Source of the DNA: Cytospora piceicola
Taxonomy: Eukaryota; Ascomycota; Sordariomycetes; Diaporthales; Cytosporaceae
Assembly: GCA_023375675.1 (NCBI GenBank)
Contig: JALQBC010000002.1
Coordinates: 310,001-374,000 of the forward strand
Reading direction: 5' to 3'
DNA length: 64,000 bases
Made by a program: the position numbers and the translations under genes. Below, piece after piece: positions 31,449 through 44,265 of this stretch. The first letter of the stretch is position 1. Each line of letters opens with the position of its first letter. Below the pieces are notes generated by a model. The model searched no databases and was not told the DNA's origin. It saw nothing but the letters and a program-made list of their open reading frames with translations.

Positions 31449-33001
31449 TCAATGAGCTAGTGCACCAGCGTCTTTCAACCGCGGTGTCTCGTCGCTATCT
31501 TTCGGCGAGTAACTGATATTGACAGAAGTCTTTCTCATGATTCCGTCCTTACCGTGCCTGCTCTTTTTGCTTCCCCTTCCATTCGACTGAAGCCCGTGGT
31601 CCATATCTCGGGCCTCTTCCGTCGTCACGATCCTCCTCTGCGACGAGTCATCCCGGTCCTCTTCCTCTTCTCTCACTCTCGTCGACGGAGTCGTGTTGGC
31701 CCTCCGGAGGCTCTTGCGGATCCTCTCCCCCGGCTTCTGGAGCTCGATTGTCGAATCTCTCGCTGCGCCGCCGCGGAGCGTGGGAACTCCATTCGAATGT
31801 CTCCTGGCCGAGGCCGAGGCGCTGGCGGTGTAGGCCGACGCATTGGGCCCTCCGTAGTACCCCAACACGTCAGAGCCGGGCCCGTCATGGTATTCGTAGT
31901 ACTCACGGGCACTCTCACGGCCGAAGAATCCTGGGAAGATGCTGATGATTACGGGCTTCAGAAACGGCCCACATGCGGCGGCTATGGCCAGGTTGACTTC
32001 GATACTCGATGCGGTTCCGCCAACACCATACATCGCGTCCGGAATTGGTGGTCCGTAATAGGCGTCGATGAGGTAGTACAATCGGTAGACGCTGATTCCA
32101 GTGACAAGCAAGCCCATAGATAATAGAAAGATCACAGCCAGCTTCTTCTTAATCGTCAGCTGCAGGTTCCAGGTAATCCATGTCGGGATCATCATGACAA
32201 GGATGTCGGTGAGGATTGTAAGTGCCGCCGTAGCAATGAAGAAGCTGACGGTGTCGATACATTTTCCTTCAAGGTTGGCATAGAAGATCTTTCTGATAGG
32301 AATGCATTGCAGCACATCGGTAAAGAATATGGTCACCATCAAAGTATTATTCAAGAAAATAAGCCCGATGATAAACCAACGAAGGTTATCGATACTTCCA
32401 CCGACGCCTATTTGACGATCTCAGTCAGTGAGATGTTACATCAAGTTTTTAGGAGGCCCTCCCTAAATTGTATAGGAGTACATATTTCAGGAGGCCCTCC
32501 CTAAATTGTATAGGAGTACATATTTCAGGAGGCTCAGCCCTATCAAAATTTGACCCCAGAAACAACATTGTGGGGCTGTTTGGATAAAGAGAGAACTTAC
32601 GGAGGAAGAAAAAGAGCATTCCATTCTTGACAAGAGCTAATATAGGGTTATACAGCAATTGGGTCGCATAGTTGTACTAAGAAATATCTGTTAGTACTAG
32701 GAAAGTTGACAAGCGTATAGAGAGCAATATATTCTACCTTTGCACCGAGAACAGCGTCGTATTCGCTCCACGGGATGTCCTTTGTGTGATATCCGACATA
32801 GTTGACCTTAATCCCCAAGACTGTGGTGTATGCTTGGGCGATTGAGAGGATCATGGGAAGGATGATCAGAGCATCATCCCAAGCAACGTTTCTGGTGATG
32901 AAGTATCGACTGTAAAGCCGCAGCAGGACAAACAGAAAGGCGATACATGGCGCAGCAATGGAAATGCCTATCGCCAGCGGCTGAAGCCCTGTGTCTACCA
33001 T
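31449..33001 (-). CDS. Rhodopsin-domain (Pth11-related) integral membrane protein
   Basis: Exons (minus) are 32738-33001, 32601-32676 and 31449-32407, giving 432 residues. The first intron is 61 bases and the second 193, long for this window and filled partly by a minisatellite. Seven hydrophobic segments are visible. The family markers are FVLLRLYSRYFITRNVAWDD after TM1 and the TDILVMMIPTWITW segment around TM5. TM7 is followed by EVNLAIAAACGPFLKPVI. The cytoplasmic tail (about 170 residues) is Ser/Arg/Glu-rich with a charged run REEEEDRDDSSQRR. There is no CFEM domain, so it belongs to the plain rhodopsin-domain group rather than classic Pth11. Such proteins are thought to sense surface or chemical cues at the plasma membrane. 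The ligand is unknown. Confidence 0.85.
32451..32534. repeat. 38-base direct tandem repeat inside an intron
   Basis: Two perfect 38-base copies (32451-32488 and 32489-32526), each starting AGGAGGCCCTCCCTAAATTG, are followed by the first seven bases of a third. They lie wholly within the second intron of the rhodopsin-domain gene. Perfect identity of adjacent copies suggests a young expansion. Confidence 0.9.
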
Positions 33002-34742
33002 GGCGGCAATGGTATATCCAGACCGTTCCAGGAAAGTTCAGGCCCAGGAGAAGAACCGTGGGGTGGACCGAAATAGCGCCTCGAGAAGATGCCAAAAGAT
33101 ATCAAGATTTTCGTCGCTAGGGGAGAAAAGTGACATTGACGAGGGACTTTCTCCCCCAAGCAAAGACATATAATACCGCCAGATGGCCATCCTCGCCGAT
33201 CGAGATCCCGGATCATCAGTCAAGAGCCAGCCAGCAACACTGGCAGGTCGAGACCAGCAAGACCAAGCGACCCCAGGCAGCGCAAGGGTCCCCGAAACCT
33301 AAAACTACTTACGTATATGACAGGCTTGACCGGGAAGAATTTCTTCCCGTTTCAACAACCTTGACCCTCAATAATCTGAGAATGATTCAACACGTGCAGT
33401 ATGCCGGGCCGACGATCTTTTACCGCTAGACTCTCAGTGGGCCATATTAGAGGCATTGTAGCAGGTCAGAATGGGATTTGATAATTCGCATCCCAACTAG
33501 GAAATTAGTTACGGAGTACTATGAAATGGAGAAAACTGGCACACCCGTGACACGCAGTAGAATTCATCGATGTTTGTATCCCCACCTCAAGCTTCGTTTC
33601 CAACGGCTCGGGTTGACATGGAACCTCTGAAACCCGGCCGAGCTAGTGCTGTGCAATAAGAATCAACATACGATCCCCTGGCACGGGCAGGCTTGCAGCT
33701 CGGCGCTATTCGTGGCAGTCAATAGGAATAAAACTCTATTCCATTTCGGACACGAATTTCTCCGGCAACGACTCCGTGGTCGCTGCCGGAGTCCCAGTCT
33801 GATGATTTGCGTGCCTGGATGATATTGTGACTGGATGAGGCGGGACGGCCTTCCCGGGTCCCCCCCAGCAGGTTTGTGAACGTCAGGGCTAGGTAGGGCA
33901 TAATACTTAGGTAAGATATTGCCAGGTGTATGTCTACCGACTAGCAGTCTGGAGACGCGCTGATGTCGATTCTTATAAAGAATCTGCGGGGCTGCACCCA
34001 AATCTGTAAATGTATCTACTTGGGTATGCGGCCCTCCGAGATATGAATATCGCTAATTGAACCTTCCATCCCACGTGCCATAATCTTCATGTGTGGTGCT
34101 GTGAGAAGCCCACGATAACACGAAGATCAGTGGATTTGGCCGATCTTTCGCGAAATGATCAACGTTACTATTTGTACAAGCGTTGTCACTCGGGTACAAG
34201 AACGGTATTTGAGGACCAGAGTATCTTGGCAATTCACTCAACCGGTAAGACCGCTCTGATGCTGTATCCACTTCTGCGACTCCTCGACTGGGTTGTAAAT
34301 TGCTGTGGAGACCACTATCTTGAGGATGGTTTGGCATCGGACGCGTCCATGGATGTTGTCGTTAGAAATCGTTCTCCGGCTAACGGCCTGGGTATTACCT
34401 GTATTGATAACGGCAAACGGACGAGACCTCGGGCACTCACAAGGGAGAGCAGCATCCCATACCCTTAATGATACCACTTGTTGGCCGCCACTAGGATTAG
34501 TTGCTGAATTTTCCCTCTTCACCTCCCAAGCTCTAGTCTGTACATCTCGATCCTACAGACGTATGCTATAATCCAGAACTCCATCCGATCCCTAGTACGT
34601 CTCCCAAGGAGCCCACCTGCGATTGGGTTTAGGCTGATATGATCTCAGGTTCCGTCCCCTCGGTTCGCGTACTCCGAACCCATTTGTGTGATAGACCGAT
34701 CTGCACATCCGACAGCCCGGGCCCAAGGGTGTACGAGCAGAC
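33002..34742. other. Divergent intergenic region
   Basis: No gene was recognised in about 1.7 kb. A 125-codon frame at 34091-34468 (+) resembles nothing I know and has no supporting signals. The region includes promoters of the rhodopsin-domain gene (-) and the flavin oxidase gene (+). Confidence 0.4.
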
Positions 34743-36732
34743 ATGAACCTGCTTCCTTATGGCCTGCTGGTGGCGTCTCTGGCCAGGGCGTCATCCCTGT
34801 TGTCAGTCTCAGCTCGATCGCTCAACGCAAACACCTTATTCGCGGAGGAGTCCACTCCGTTGACGGATTGCTCACTGAACCATTCGGTCGAGCAGCTATG
34901 TGGGCAGTCGACCGGTTTGAACTACACGACACTCATCCATGCCTTTGGTTTCTCGGACAGTACGTCTCTTACAAACCAGTCTTCTGTCGGCTGTAAGACA
35001 TACGCTGGTGATAGCTCCTGGCCGGACGATAATCTCTGGTACGCTTTCGACTCTCTGCTGAGCAACGCCCTCTTGGAGGTACCACCCATTGCTTCACCTT
35101 GCTACACAAACTGGGCGAACTACGATGAAGACCTCTGCGCGTCACTCTCGGCTGAGTTTACGGACTCACATATTCATATGGACCACCCGACCTCCATAAT
35201 GAGTCCCTGGTATCAGGGTGCGACCTGCATGCCCATCGATGGCGCGCCGGCGAACTGCACCACAGGAGGCTATCCCCACTACGTTGTGAACGCGACAAAC
35301 GTGGCACAGGTCCAGCTGGCTGTCAACATGGCCCGCAACCTGGGCCTCCGTCTAGTCATCAAGAACACAGGCCATGACTTTGCTGGGAAATCAGCTGGCG
35401 AGGGGGCCCTGAGCATCTGGACACACAACCTCAAGGGTCTCGAGTACAGTCCCGCCTTCTCCGGTAGCAGCTACACTGGTCCGGCCTTCAAGATGGGATC
35501 TGGAGTACAGACATTCGAACTATACGCGGCGGCTAAGAAGAACGGCGTGACTGTCGTTGGTGGCGAAGGCGAGACGGTTGGTGTCGCTGGTGGATATATC
35601 CAGGGTGGTGGTCACTCGCCTCTGAGCAGTGTCTATGGCCTTGCTTCCGACCAGGTTCTCGCCTACCAAGTCGTCACTGCCAATGGGCGTTTCTTGACGG
35701 CGTCTGATGAGGAGAACGCGGATCTCTTCTGGGCTTTGCGAGGTGGCGGGGGCAGTACCTTTGGTGTGGTTACAAGTGTCACCGTCAAGGCATACCCCAA
35801 GATAGGCGTGACTATGTCCAACTTCACTCTGACGACTGGTGATGATCTCGACTCCGAGACCTTCTGGGAGGCAATGAGATTGTTCTGGAACCATTTTGTG
35901 GATTATGTCGACGCCGGAGCTTACTCCTATTTTCGCTTCTACTCCATTGGCACGGACTCTTACTACTTCGGCATGACCCCTTTCTTCACGCCCAATATGA
36001 CCGTCGCTGAGCACACTGCACTTCTTCAGCCATGGCTTGATGAGCTGAAGTCGATAAACGTGTCGCTGACCTGGATAACCGAGCCGACTTACTACGACGA
36101 CTTCTACGACGCATGGGCCGAGAGCTTCCCACTGGAGACAGTCGGACTCGACGCCGGCAGGATCGCATCGAGGTTGTTCCCTCGTGAGAACTGGGGAGAC
36201 GCAACGCTGTTGAACGAGACCTGGGCTGCGGTGAAGAACACAACCGAGAATGGCTTTTACTTCACAGGATTCGGCATGAAGAACGAACTATCCTCGGATA
36301 ATACCGCGAGCTCGGCGAACCCAGCCTGGCGGTCGTCGATACTGCATGCTCTCACCGCTGTGGCCTGGACAAATCCGTACTCGGCGGAGAAGATTCTCGA
36401 ACTTAGCAACAGCATGACGTACGGCTGTATGGACCAGTGGCGTGCGGTCACGCCAAACTCCGGCTCGTATCTTGGAGAGGTCAGTATCTCGAGAGTTCTG
36501 ATGTCTTGCTTTGGGCGGTTTACTAATGTGACTGGCTTTGTAGGCTGATTCCTCCGAGCCCAACTGGCAACACTCCTTCTGGGGCTCCAACTATGACCAA
36601 CTATTATCGCTTAAAAACAAGTACGATCCCAAGCATGTTTTCTATGCCCGCAATGCGGTGGGAAGCGAAAGCTGGCAAGTCAAGACAGAGAGTGGGCTGC
36701 CGACTCAAAATGGGAAGCTTTGTAAGATATGA
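34743..36732 (+). CDS. Secreted FAD-linked oxidoreductase, berberine-bridge-enzyme type
   Basis: Exons are 34743-36479 and 36544-36732, giving 641 residues. A signal peptide (MNLLPYGLLVASLARASSLL) opens the protein, and about ten N-glycosylation sequons follow, so it is expected in the secretory pathway or outside the cell. The PCMH-type FAD domain has VIKNTGHDFAGKS, where the His is the usual covalent flavin site, and GGYIQGGGHSPLSSVYGLASD. The BBE tail ends with NYDQLLSLKNKYDPKHVFYA, completed by the second exon. Members oxidise alcohols, sugars or secondary-metabolite intermediates using O2. The substrate here is not inferable. It lies next to a flavin monooxygenase relic, which might mark a former small gene cluster. 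Confidence 0.9.
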
Positions 36733-36930
36733 AAATGGAACACTACCGGTGGGCCACTGTTCAATATTTACCTTTTTTTTAATGACCTCTGAATCAAAAC
36801 GTCTTGTCGACGAGTATAATATATAATCATGGTTTTTGAGTATCAAAGACTGTTATATGCCTCTCCGGTCCTTGTTCATTGTTTGTTCTCTTTTTCTCTC
36901 TCTTCTCTCTCAAGAGAATGAACGACTGAA

Positions 36931-37350
36931 ATGCAGAGTGAGACAACTATGGAAGTGAGCAGGCTGGTATGCAACATATTATTTAGTCAGGGGTCTAGAA
37001 ATGTGCCTCAATCGTCACCCGTGCATTTAGGAGAACACATTAGTGTGATGCTGTCTCCTAGTACTCTGCGCGTTCTCGATGGTTTCGGCGTCTACGAGCG
37101 CGTCCGCAACAAGGCGTTGCAATTTCACGTCCTCGTCTTCAAGGACGGGCGGGGCCAGACCACTGATGAATATTACTCTAGTTTCGAGAAGCTCTACAGC
37201 TTCAGTGCTATCCGAAGACATGAGTGTTATGATGTAAGAGCGGTAAATCATAGTCCACGAGATGGTCCAAATGCGGTTGAGCTCGCTTTTGCAAATGGGC
37301 AGGTCGAATCCGCCTCTTTCGTGATAGGGGCTGTCAGCATCCACTCGATC
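36931..37350 (+). pseudogene. Relic of a flavin-dependent aromatic monooxygenase
   Basis: The frame from 36931 to 37482 contains a recognisable middle part of a salicylate-hydroxylase-like FAD monooxygenase: LSPSTLRVLDGFGVYERVRN, then FKDGRGQTTDEYYSSFEKLY, and VELAFANGQVESASFVIGA. The N-terminal GxGxxG dinucleotide fold is missing. The GADGxxS motif has become GAVSIHS, losing the key Asp. The part between EKLY and VELAF is shortened. Beyond about 37350 there is no family similarity and no catalytic C-terminus. It is therefore a gene remnant even though an open frame of 183 codons persists. Similarity is from remembered family motifs. Confidence 0.7.
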
Positions 37351-38946
37351 TCTTATTGCGCTGCAGTTGAGAATCGTTCCGACACTATGACCAAGACTAT
37401 CCAGACTGCAGATGAGGGTGACAGGGTCACGAGAACTACAAGACAAAGGGAGTCATTCTGCCACTTTCAATCTAAAAATTAAGCGGTTGCCGTACCAGTC
37501 GTCGACCTCATCCTTCCGGGACATTTGATATATGTGCTCGTGTCTAAGTATTCTGCTACTTGACAGTCTGCGTAAAGACTAGGGCTAGTCCTGTCCTTAC
37601 CTGATCGGTGCCCTTGACGGCTTTTTAGGTCTAAGAACAAGACTGCTTGCGGAGAGTATCTTAAGGTTATATCACCTCAATATGTCGTTTGCAAAGATAT
37701 AGTAAAGGAGGGCTGGGCGGTCGGAGATCTGGACCTCAAGCCCTCCTCCAGGGTTAGGATTAATTGGCCAGTATAGCATGCCGCCTTTGAAGGTGACAGG
37801 TGACAGGTAAGAGGTCAAATATCCAAGATTCTCTGACCGAGATGCTCTACACTAGTGACCTGAAACAGAAATTTTGAGACAGAATTAGTGGCGTGGTGGT
37901 GGCTGGTTGGTTGTAAAAGAATTGGTTCACGAACAGCCGTACTTTTGTACGAACAATTTGTTCATTCAGGACCTTCGGAGCCGCGGAGCCGGGCATGTTC
38001 TTTGACCCAATGCTAAGACAGCCCACTGTCATATTTATTCTCAACATGTGAACACTTCACACATTCAGAGCCTCCTCGTCACCGAATATACAAGTTGTGA
38101 CTTATCTATTGGCCCTCTAATTATCTTCTGCGGCCATGGCTCCCCGTCTTAAGGCTGCTGTCCGACGGGCCAACACTACTCCTGCCAACCAAAACAGGAA
38201 AAGCACTAAGAAACTTCCCTAAGACCCAAGCTCAAACTTGAAGCCCTCCAGGCTGCACTCTGGTCTTCGAAGAAGCAAGGTGCTTGTAAAGACTGGCTTG
38301 GTTGACTTTCACATGACCTTGTGCACTTAACCTTGGAATATAGGAGCGGCTTGTGGCACGTGCACGGAAAGTACCTTAAGTAAGCAACTGGTGGCGACGC
38401 ACTGACCACGTCTGACTAGCCTGACGCGGCTGTCAACTTCAGACCTCTGAAAACTCCCAAGGGCGACGTGCTTGCAATACAAAGCTGCCACCACCACCCG
38501 CATACCTCACCAACCCGTCGCAATAGGGTTTAGCATAACTGTTTGTCGTTGCGAACTTTCTGCCTTATCCGAAAAGCCCATACTGCTTTTACTTTTGATG
38601 AGCTGAGGTTTTGCGCAGCTTGGGAGTTGATGCGACCGAGCTGTCAGGTGGTGGGCAGCCATTCTTATTTATAATCATCACATCTTCACTTTCCCTTGTT
38701 CACCCCTACACCAAACCTTCCTCGAACGGGCACACCCTGAACCCCAATTGAGTTCGACACATCAAGAACAAGCAAATTACCGACGTTGTCTTGCACAAGC
38801 CCGGCTCACCGATCCGTTCATTCTGACCGACCGTAACGGCGCCGCCTTTCTGCGCGATCAGTATCGAGAGCGTAGAGCAAACAACCCAAAAGGACTTCCT
38901 TCACGACGACTTCTCAACCGAACTACCCATTCTGATCGACCTCAAC
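37351..38946. other. Intergenic region upstream of RPB2
   Basis: No gene was supported. A 28-codon frame starts at 38136 with MAPRLKAAVRRANTTP, is basic and ends at a stop near 38220. It may be chance or a short uORF-like relic. The last 250 bases before 38947 are rich in pyrimidines and contain a TTATTTATAATC stretch near 38665, a possible TATA element for RPB2. Confidence 0.4.
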
Positions 38947-41900
38947 ATGGCGGACTACGGTCAAGACGTGTGGGAGAACGACTACGAGGAGAACGAGGAC
39001 GAATACGAAGATGACGCCATCACCGCCGAAGACTGCTGGACCGTCATCTCTTCGTTCTTCGCGAAGAAGGGTCTCGTGTCCCAGCAGATCGACTCGTTCG
39101 ACGAGTTCGTCACCACCACCGTTCAGAATCTAATCGACGAATATTCCACTGTCAGTCTCGACCAGAAGCTTCCGGTATCCGACGAACCCGATGCCATTCG
39201 CTCGCGTCGCTACGAAATCAAGTTCGGACACGTCCTGGTCACGCGCCCCACTGTCACGGAAGGCGATGGCCAAGTCAAGAGCTTACTCCCTTACGAGTGC
39301 CGTGATCGAAATCTCACCTACTCCGCCCCTCTTTACGTTCGCATAACGAAGACCGTGAAAGTGGCAAAAGAAGTCGCAGTGCCTTACGACGAGATGGACC
39401 CCGACCAGCGTCAGCACTACGAGGAGACACAGGAGCGCCCGACGACCATTGTTTGGGACGAGGAAATGTCCGAGGACCCCAAGGAGAAAGAAAAGAAGAA
39501 AGACAGCCCGGAGCACCTGAGAGACATGATCTACATCGGCAAACTGCCCATCATGGTCAAGTCGCAGATTTGTCACTTGCGTGGCGAGGATGACAATGGT
39601 TTGTTCGTTTTGAACGAGTGTCCATACGATCAGGGCGGATACTTCATCATAAACGGCAGTGAGAAGGTTTTGATCGCCCAGGAGCGCTCGGCTGCAAATA
39701 TTGTGCAGGTTTTCAAGAAGGCCCAGCCCAGTCCCGACCTGTACCACGCCGAAATTCGAAGTGCCCTGGAGAAAGGCTCACGTCTTATCAGTTCTTTGAC
39801 ACTCAAGCTTAGGTCAAAGGGTGAGACTGGACGAGGCGGTTTTGGAATGACAATCCAGACGACTTTGCCGTACATCAAGAACGACATACCCATCGCCATC
39901 GTTTTCCGAGCTCTCGGAATGGTCAGTGATGAAGACATCCTGAATGCGATTTGTTATGATCGCAATGACACCCAGATGTTGGAGATGCTGCGACCCTGTA
40001 TTGAGGAGGCCTTTGCCATCCAAGACCGTGAAGTTGCCCTCGACTTCATTGGCAGGCGTGGAAACAACGGACATTCGGTACCCAAGCCTGTTCGTATCAA
40101 GAATGCTAAGGACATTCTTCAGAAGGAGATGCTTCCTCATATCGCCCAGACTGAAGGATGTGAGACAAGGAAGGCTTTCTTCCTTGGTTACATGACCCAC
40201 AAACTGCTGCAGTGTGCTCTTGGTCGTCGTGATACGGACGACCGTGATCACTTCGGCAAGAAGCGGCTAGACCTGGCAGGTCCGCTCCTGGCAAAGTTGT
40301 TCCGCAACATTGTCAAGAAGCTCACTGGTGATATGATGGCTTACATGAAGCGATGCATTCAGGAGGGCAAGAACTTTGATCTCACACTGGGTATTCGCCA
40401 TGGCACACTGACCAACGGCCTCAAGTACTCGCTTGCCACTGGAAACTGGGGTGATCAGAAGAAGGCAATGAGCTCGACTGCAGGTGTCTCTCAGGTGTTA
40501 AACCGCTACACATTCTCATCTACACTCTCACATTTGCGACGTACGAATACACCTATCGGTCGTGATGGCAAGTTGGCCAAACCCCGTCAACTGCACAATA
40601 CACATTGGGGCCTGGTTTGTCCCGCTGAGACCCCTGAGGGTCAGGCTTGTGGTCTTGTCAAGAACCTGTCTCTCATGTGTTACGTGAGTGTCGGCACACC
40701 CGCTGATCCTATCAAGGACTTCATGATCCAGCGGAATATGGAGGTACTGGAAGAGTATGAGCCCGCTTCGAATCCTTTCGCGACCAAGATTTTCATCAAC
40801 GGCACATGGGTGGGTGTACACCAAGATCCGAAGCACCTCGTCAGTCTTGTTCAGGACCTTCGACGCAAGAGCATTATTTCTCACGAGGTGTCTCTTGTCC
40901 GTGATATCCGTGATCGAGAGTTCAAGATCTTCTCTGATGCTGGCCGTGTGATGCGACCGTTGTTCGTGGTTGAACAGGAGGACAACCCGGAGACCGGTGC
41001 CCAGAAGGGCTCTTTGGTCCTCAATAAGGATCACATCCGACGCCTTGAGGCTGATCAAAATATCAACCCAGCCGACGATGACTACTTCGGGTGGGATGGC
41101 CTCCAACATAGCGGTGTCATCGAATACCTGGATGCCGAGGAAGAGGAGACAGCTATGATTTGCATGAGCCCCGAGGAACTGGAGGAGTATCGGCAGGAGA
41201 AGGGTCGCCCGAAGAAGTCCGAGGAACAACGACAACAGGAGAAGATGGAGCAGCTTGAGCACGACGGCGCGAGCTTGAACGCCCGTCTCAAGACGAAGAT
41301 TAACACTGATATCAACATGTACACGCACTGCGAAATTCACCCTAGCATGCTTCTAGGAATTTGCGCCAGTATCATTCCCTTCCCGGACCACAACCAGGTA
41401 TGTGAAAGATGACAAGTGTATTTGAGGTCCGCTACTAACATCGCCTACAGTCTCCTCGAAATACCTACCAGTCGGCTATGGGTAAACAAGCTATGGGATT
41501 CTTCCTTACCAACTATTCTCGCCGCATGGACACGATGGCCAACATTCTCTACTACCCACAAAAGCCTCTGGCAACAACCCGCTCTATGGAGTTCCTGAAA
41601 TTCAGAGAGCTCCCTGCCGGCCAGAACGCGATTGTGGCCATTGCTTGCTACTCGGGTTACAACCAGGAGGATTCCGTCATCATGAATCAGAGCAGCATCG
41701 ATCGTGGTTTGTTCCGAAGTCTCTTCTTCCGTTCGTACACCGACTCGGAGAAGAGGGTTGGTATCAACGTTGTCGAGCAGTTCGAGAAGCCGTTCCGCAG
41801 TGATACGCTCCGTCTGAAGCATGGCACATACGACAAGCTCGATGACGATGGAATCATCGCGCCTGGAGTTCGGGTTTCTGGCGAGGATATTATCATCGGA

Positions 41901-42903
41901 AAGACTTCTCCCATCAACCCCGACAACCAGGAGCTCGGACAACGGACCCAGCAACATGTCAAGCGAGACGCTTCGACGCCACTCCGTAGTACGGAGAGCG
42001 GCATCATCGACCAGGTCATCGTCACGACCAACCAAGACGGCCTCCGCTATGTCAAGGTCCGTGTCCGTACCACCAAGATTCCACAGATTGGTGACAAGTT
42101 CGCTTCTCGTCACGGTCAAAAGGGCACTATTGGTGTCACTTACCGCCAGGAAGACATGCCTTTCACCCGGGAAGGTGTCACGCCCGACATCATCATTAAC
42201 CCTCACGCCATTCCTTCGCGTATGACAATTGCTCATTTGATCGAGTGTCTCTTGTCCAAGGTGTCAACTCTCAAGGGCATGGAGGGTGATGCAACTCCTT
42301 TCACCGACGTCACTGTCGACTCCGTCTCGGACCTCCTCCATGCACACGGGTATCAGTCGCGTGGCTTTGAGGTCTTATACAACGGTCACACGGGCCGCAA
42401 GCTCAAGGCTCAGGTATTCTTTGGTCCCACGTACTACCAGCGTCTCCGTCACATGGTGGACGACAAGATCCACGCTCGTGCCCGTGGTCCCGTGCAGATC
42501 ATGACGCGGCAGCCGGTCGAGGGTCGTGCACGAGACGGTGGTCTTCGTTTCGGAGAAATGGAACGTGATTGTATGATCGCCCACGGCGCGGCAGCGTTCC
42601 TGAAGGAGCGTTTGTTTGAGGTCTCGGATGCGTTCAGAGTCCATATTTGTGAAATTTGTGGACTCATGACGCCTATTGCGTAAGTCAAAGTCCCTTGTCC
42701 ATCATGTGCATGCGAGCCTTTGCTAACATGATCTCAACAGGAACCTCACGAAGCAATCCTTCGAGTGCCGGCCCTGCAAGAACAAGACCAAGATTGCACA
42801 GGTACATATCCCCTACGCTGCCAAGCTGCTTTTCCAGGAGCTTGCGGCTATGAACATTGCCTCACGCATGTTCACGGATCGATCGGGAGTGTCTATCAGG
42901 TAG
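38947..42903 (+). CDS. RPB2: RNA polymerase II second-largest subunit RPB2
   Basis: Exons are 38947-41397, 41451-42679 and 42741-42903, giving 1280 residues. Both introns are short with GCTACTAACA- and GCTAACA-type branch sites. The protein starts with an acidic stretch ([14 protein letters not shown]) and then follows the RPB2 plan: protrusion, lobe, fork, hybrid-binding region with [18 protein letters not shown], and the wall. The anchor includes [13 protein letters not shown]. The C-terminal clamp carries zinc-binding cysteine pairs HICEICGLM and ECRPCKNKT, the second in the last exon. It forms the catalytic cleft of the nuclear polymerase with RPB1. The gene is a standard fungal phylogenetic marker and is the best sequence here for naming the organism. 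Confidence 0.97.
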
Positions 42904-43934
42904 TGGACGTTCTAGACCGTCCCAAGCCTATCGTTGGCAAAGCGATTCACCGGTCTCAAGGCATCTCGTACTCATGAGAGCCTGTCGATGCGGTTTTACC
43001 CATTTCTTTCATACCAGATTGTTTGGCCGGTGCCCCCTTTCCGGCAAGGGGTTCGTAAAGAGGGGGGGGGGCATGATGCATGGGCTATGGCGTTGGGAAT
43101 GCTTCTTTGCGGTCTTTTCGAGTTCAGGATGACAACGTAACGAGAGGGTGGGGTGATTCTCCTTGCCAGCGTTGTCTTATCGAAAAGTTTGTACTCGTAC
43201 ATAAAAGGAAAGGAGTGGCATGCGTAGTATCAGGCACGGGCGGGCAGGCATGGGCCATATTATGAGTAGATGCCATCGCGGACGGACAGAGACGCCGTCA
43301 AGTCAGGATGGGATGAGCAAAATTGTTCTGCCTGAGGCTGCATGAGGATGACGCATGAGAGATGCCCACGCCGACCGGGATAAATCTACAGAATAGAAAA
43401 CCCCAAACAAATGATACCAGCTAGTGTAGTAGACTAGATCAGACGAGATAGAGGGGCAATGGCATGCCTGACAGGTCTTTTGACACATCGATAGTACGGA
43501 TATGCTGTATTGTATGTATGTACCATTCCGGAGTTGGGATCTTTCAAAGGACCAGTTCAGTCCTAACTATCGTCGTAAGCTCCCCAAACTAAGGAGCGCG
43601 GTCTCGGCAAGCTGCCCCTGACCACGCCTGACCACGCCGTTGATGATTCTCCTTGTGCTCAAGGCCGATGGTCTTCTGATTTTGAATCCCGAGGTTTTCC
43701 AATACAAAAGGGTACCTGGGTGTATCACAAGTCCCTTCGTAATGTGATGTTTAGTGAAGAATCTGGATTAGGCAAGCAAGCACATACGGCGGGATGACTG
43801 GCACCTCTGCCCGCCGGATTCCAAACTTGGCCCGTCTCGTTGGAAGCCCGAGGCACTGACTCCATGAAGCTGAGCTTGGCTGATATCCAATGCCCTTCTG
43901 ATCAAAACATTGAACTGGCACAAGCCGGTCCGGC
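42904..43934. other. Convergent 3' intergenic region
   Basis: No gene was seen between the ends of RPB2 (+) and PET117 (-). A G-run lies near 43062-43070. The remainder is ordinary 3' flank sequence. Confidence 0.45.
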
Positions 43935-44265
43935 TTATCTCTTCGCTCCTTGTGATGATGCATCCTCAAGAGAGCTCCGTACAGTCTGTTCCTGCTTGTA
44001 CTCGGCCTCCAGCTGCTTCTGCAAGTCGAAGTCGAGCTGCCGCTCGCGCTTGATGCGCTGCTGTTCCATGTCGCGGATGACGCCTTGGTGCATGGCCTGT
44101 TACCAGATTCGCTTAGCAAGGAACGTACCACAGGATGGGAAACACAAGGATGGCGGCGCAACTGACAGATTTCTCGGCTTGCTGCTGGAAGTGCACGAAG
44201 ATGATGGTTGACACGGCGAAGAGGGATGTTCCGGCCAAGGCAATCTTGGAGCCACGGGTTGCCAT
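43935..44265 (-). CDS. PET117: Cytochrome c oxidase assembly factor PET117
   Basis: Exons (minus) are 44167-44265 and 43935-44096, giving 86 residues. The 70-base intron has GTCAGT and ACAG ends and a GCTAAG branch site. The N-terminal part (MATRGSKIALAGTSLFAVST, then IIFVHFQQQAEKS) is one membrane-like helix with a short basic start. The second part (AMHQGVIRDMEQQRIKRERQ) continues as a charged helix ending EAEYKQEQTV. Size, MHQGVIRD motif and the two-part layout match PET117, a small mitochondrial inner-membrane-associated protein needed for complex IV assembly with Pet191 and Cox15. The first exon is too short for simple open-frame searches. Confidence 0.9.

Noticed and set aside
34091..34468. 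125-codon plus-strand frame between the rhodopsin-domain and oxidase genes
   Set aside because: Composition looks random and no domain or splice structure supports it.
38136..38222. Basic 28-codon frame upstream of RPB2
   Set aside because: Too short and without similarity; could be a uORF but lies about 800 bases from the RPB2 start with no supporting signal.
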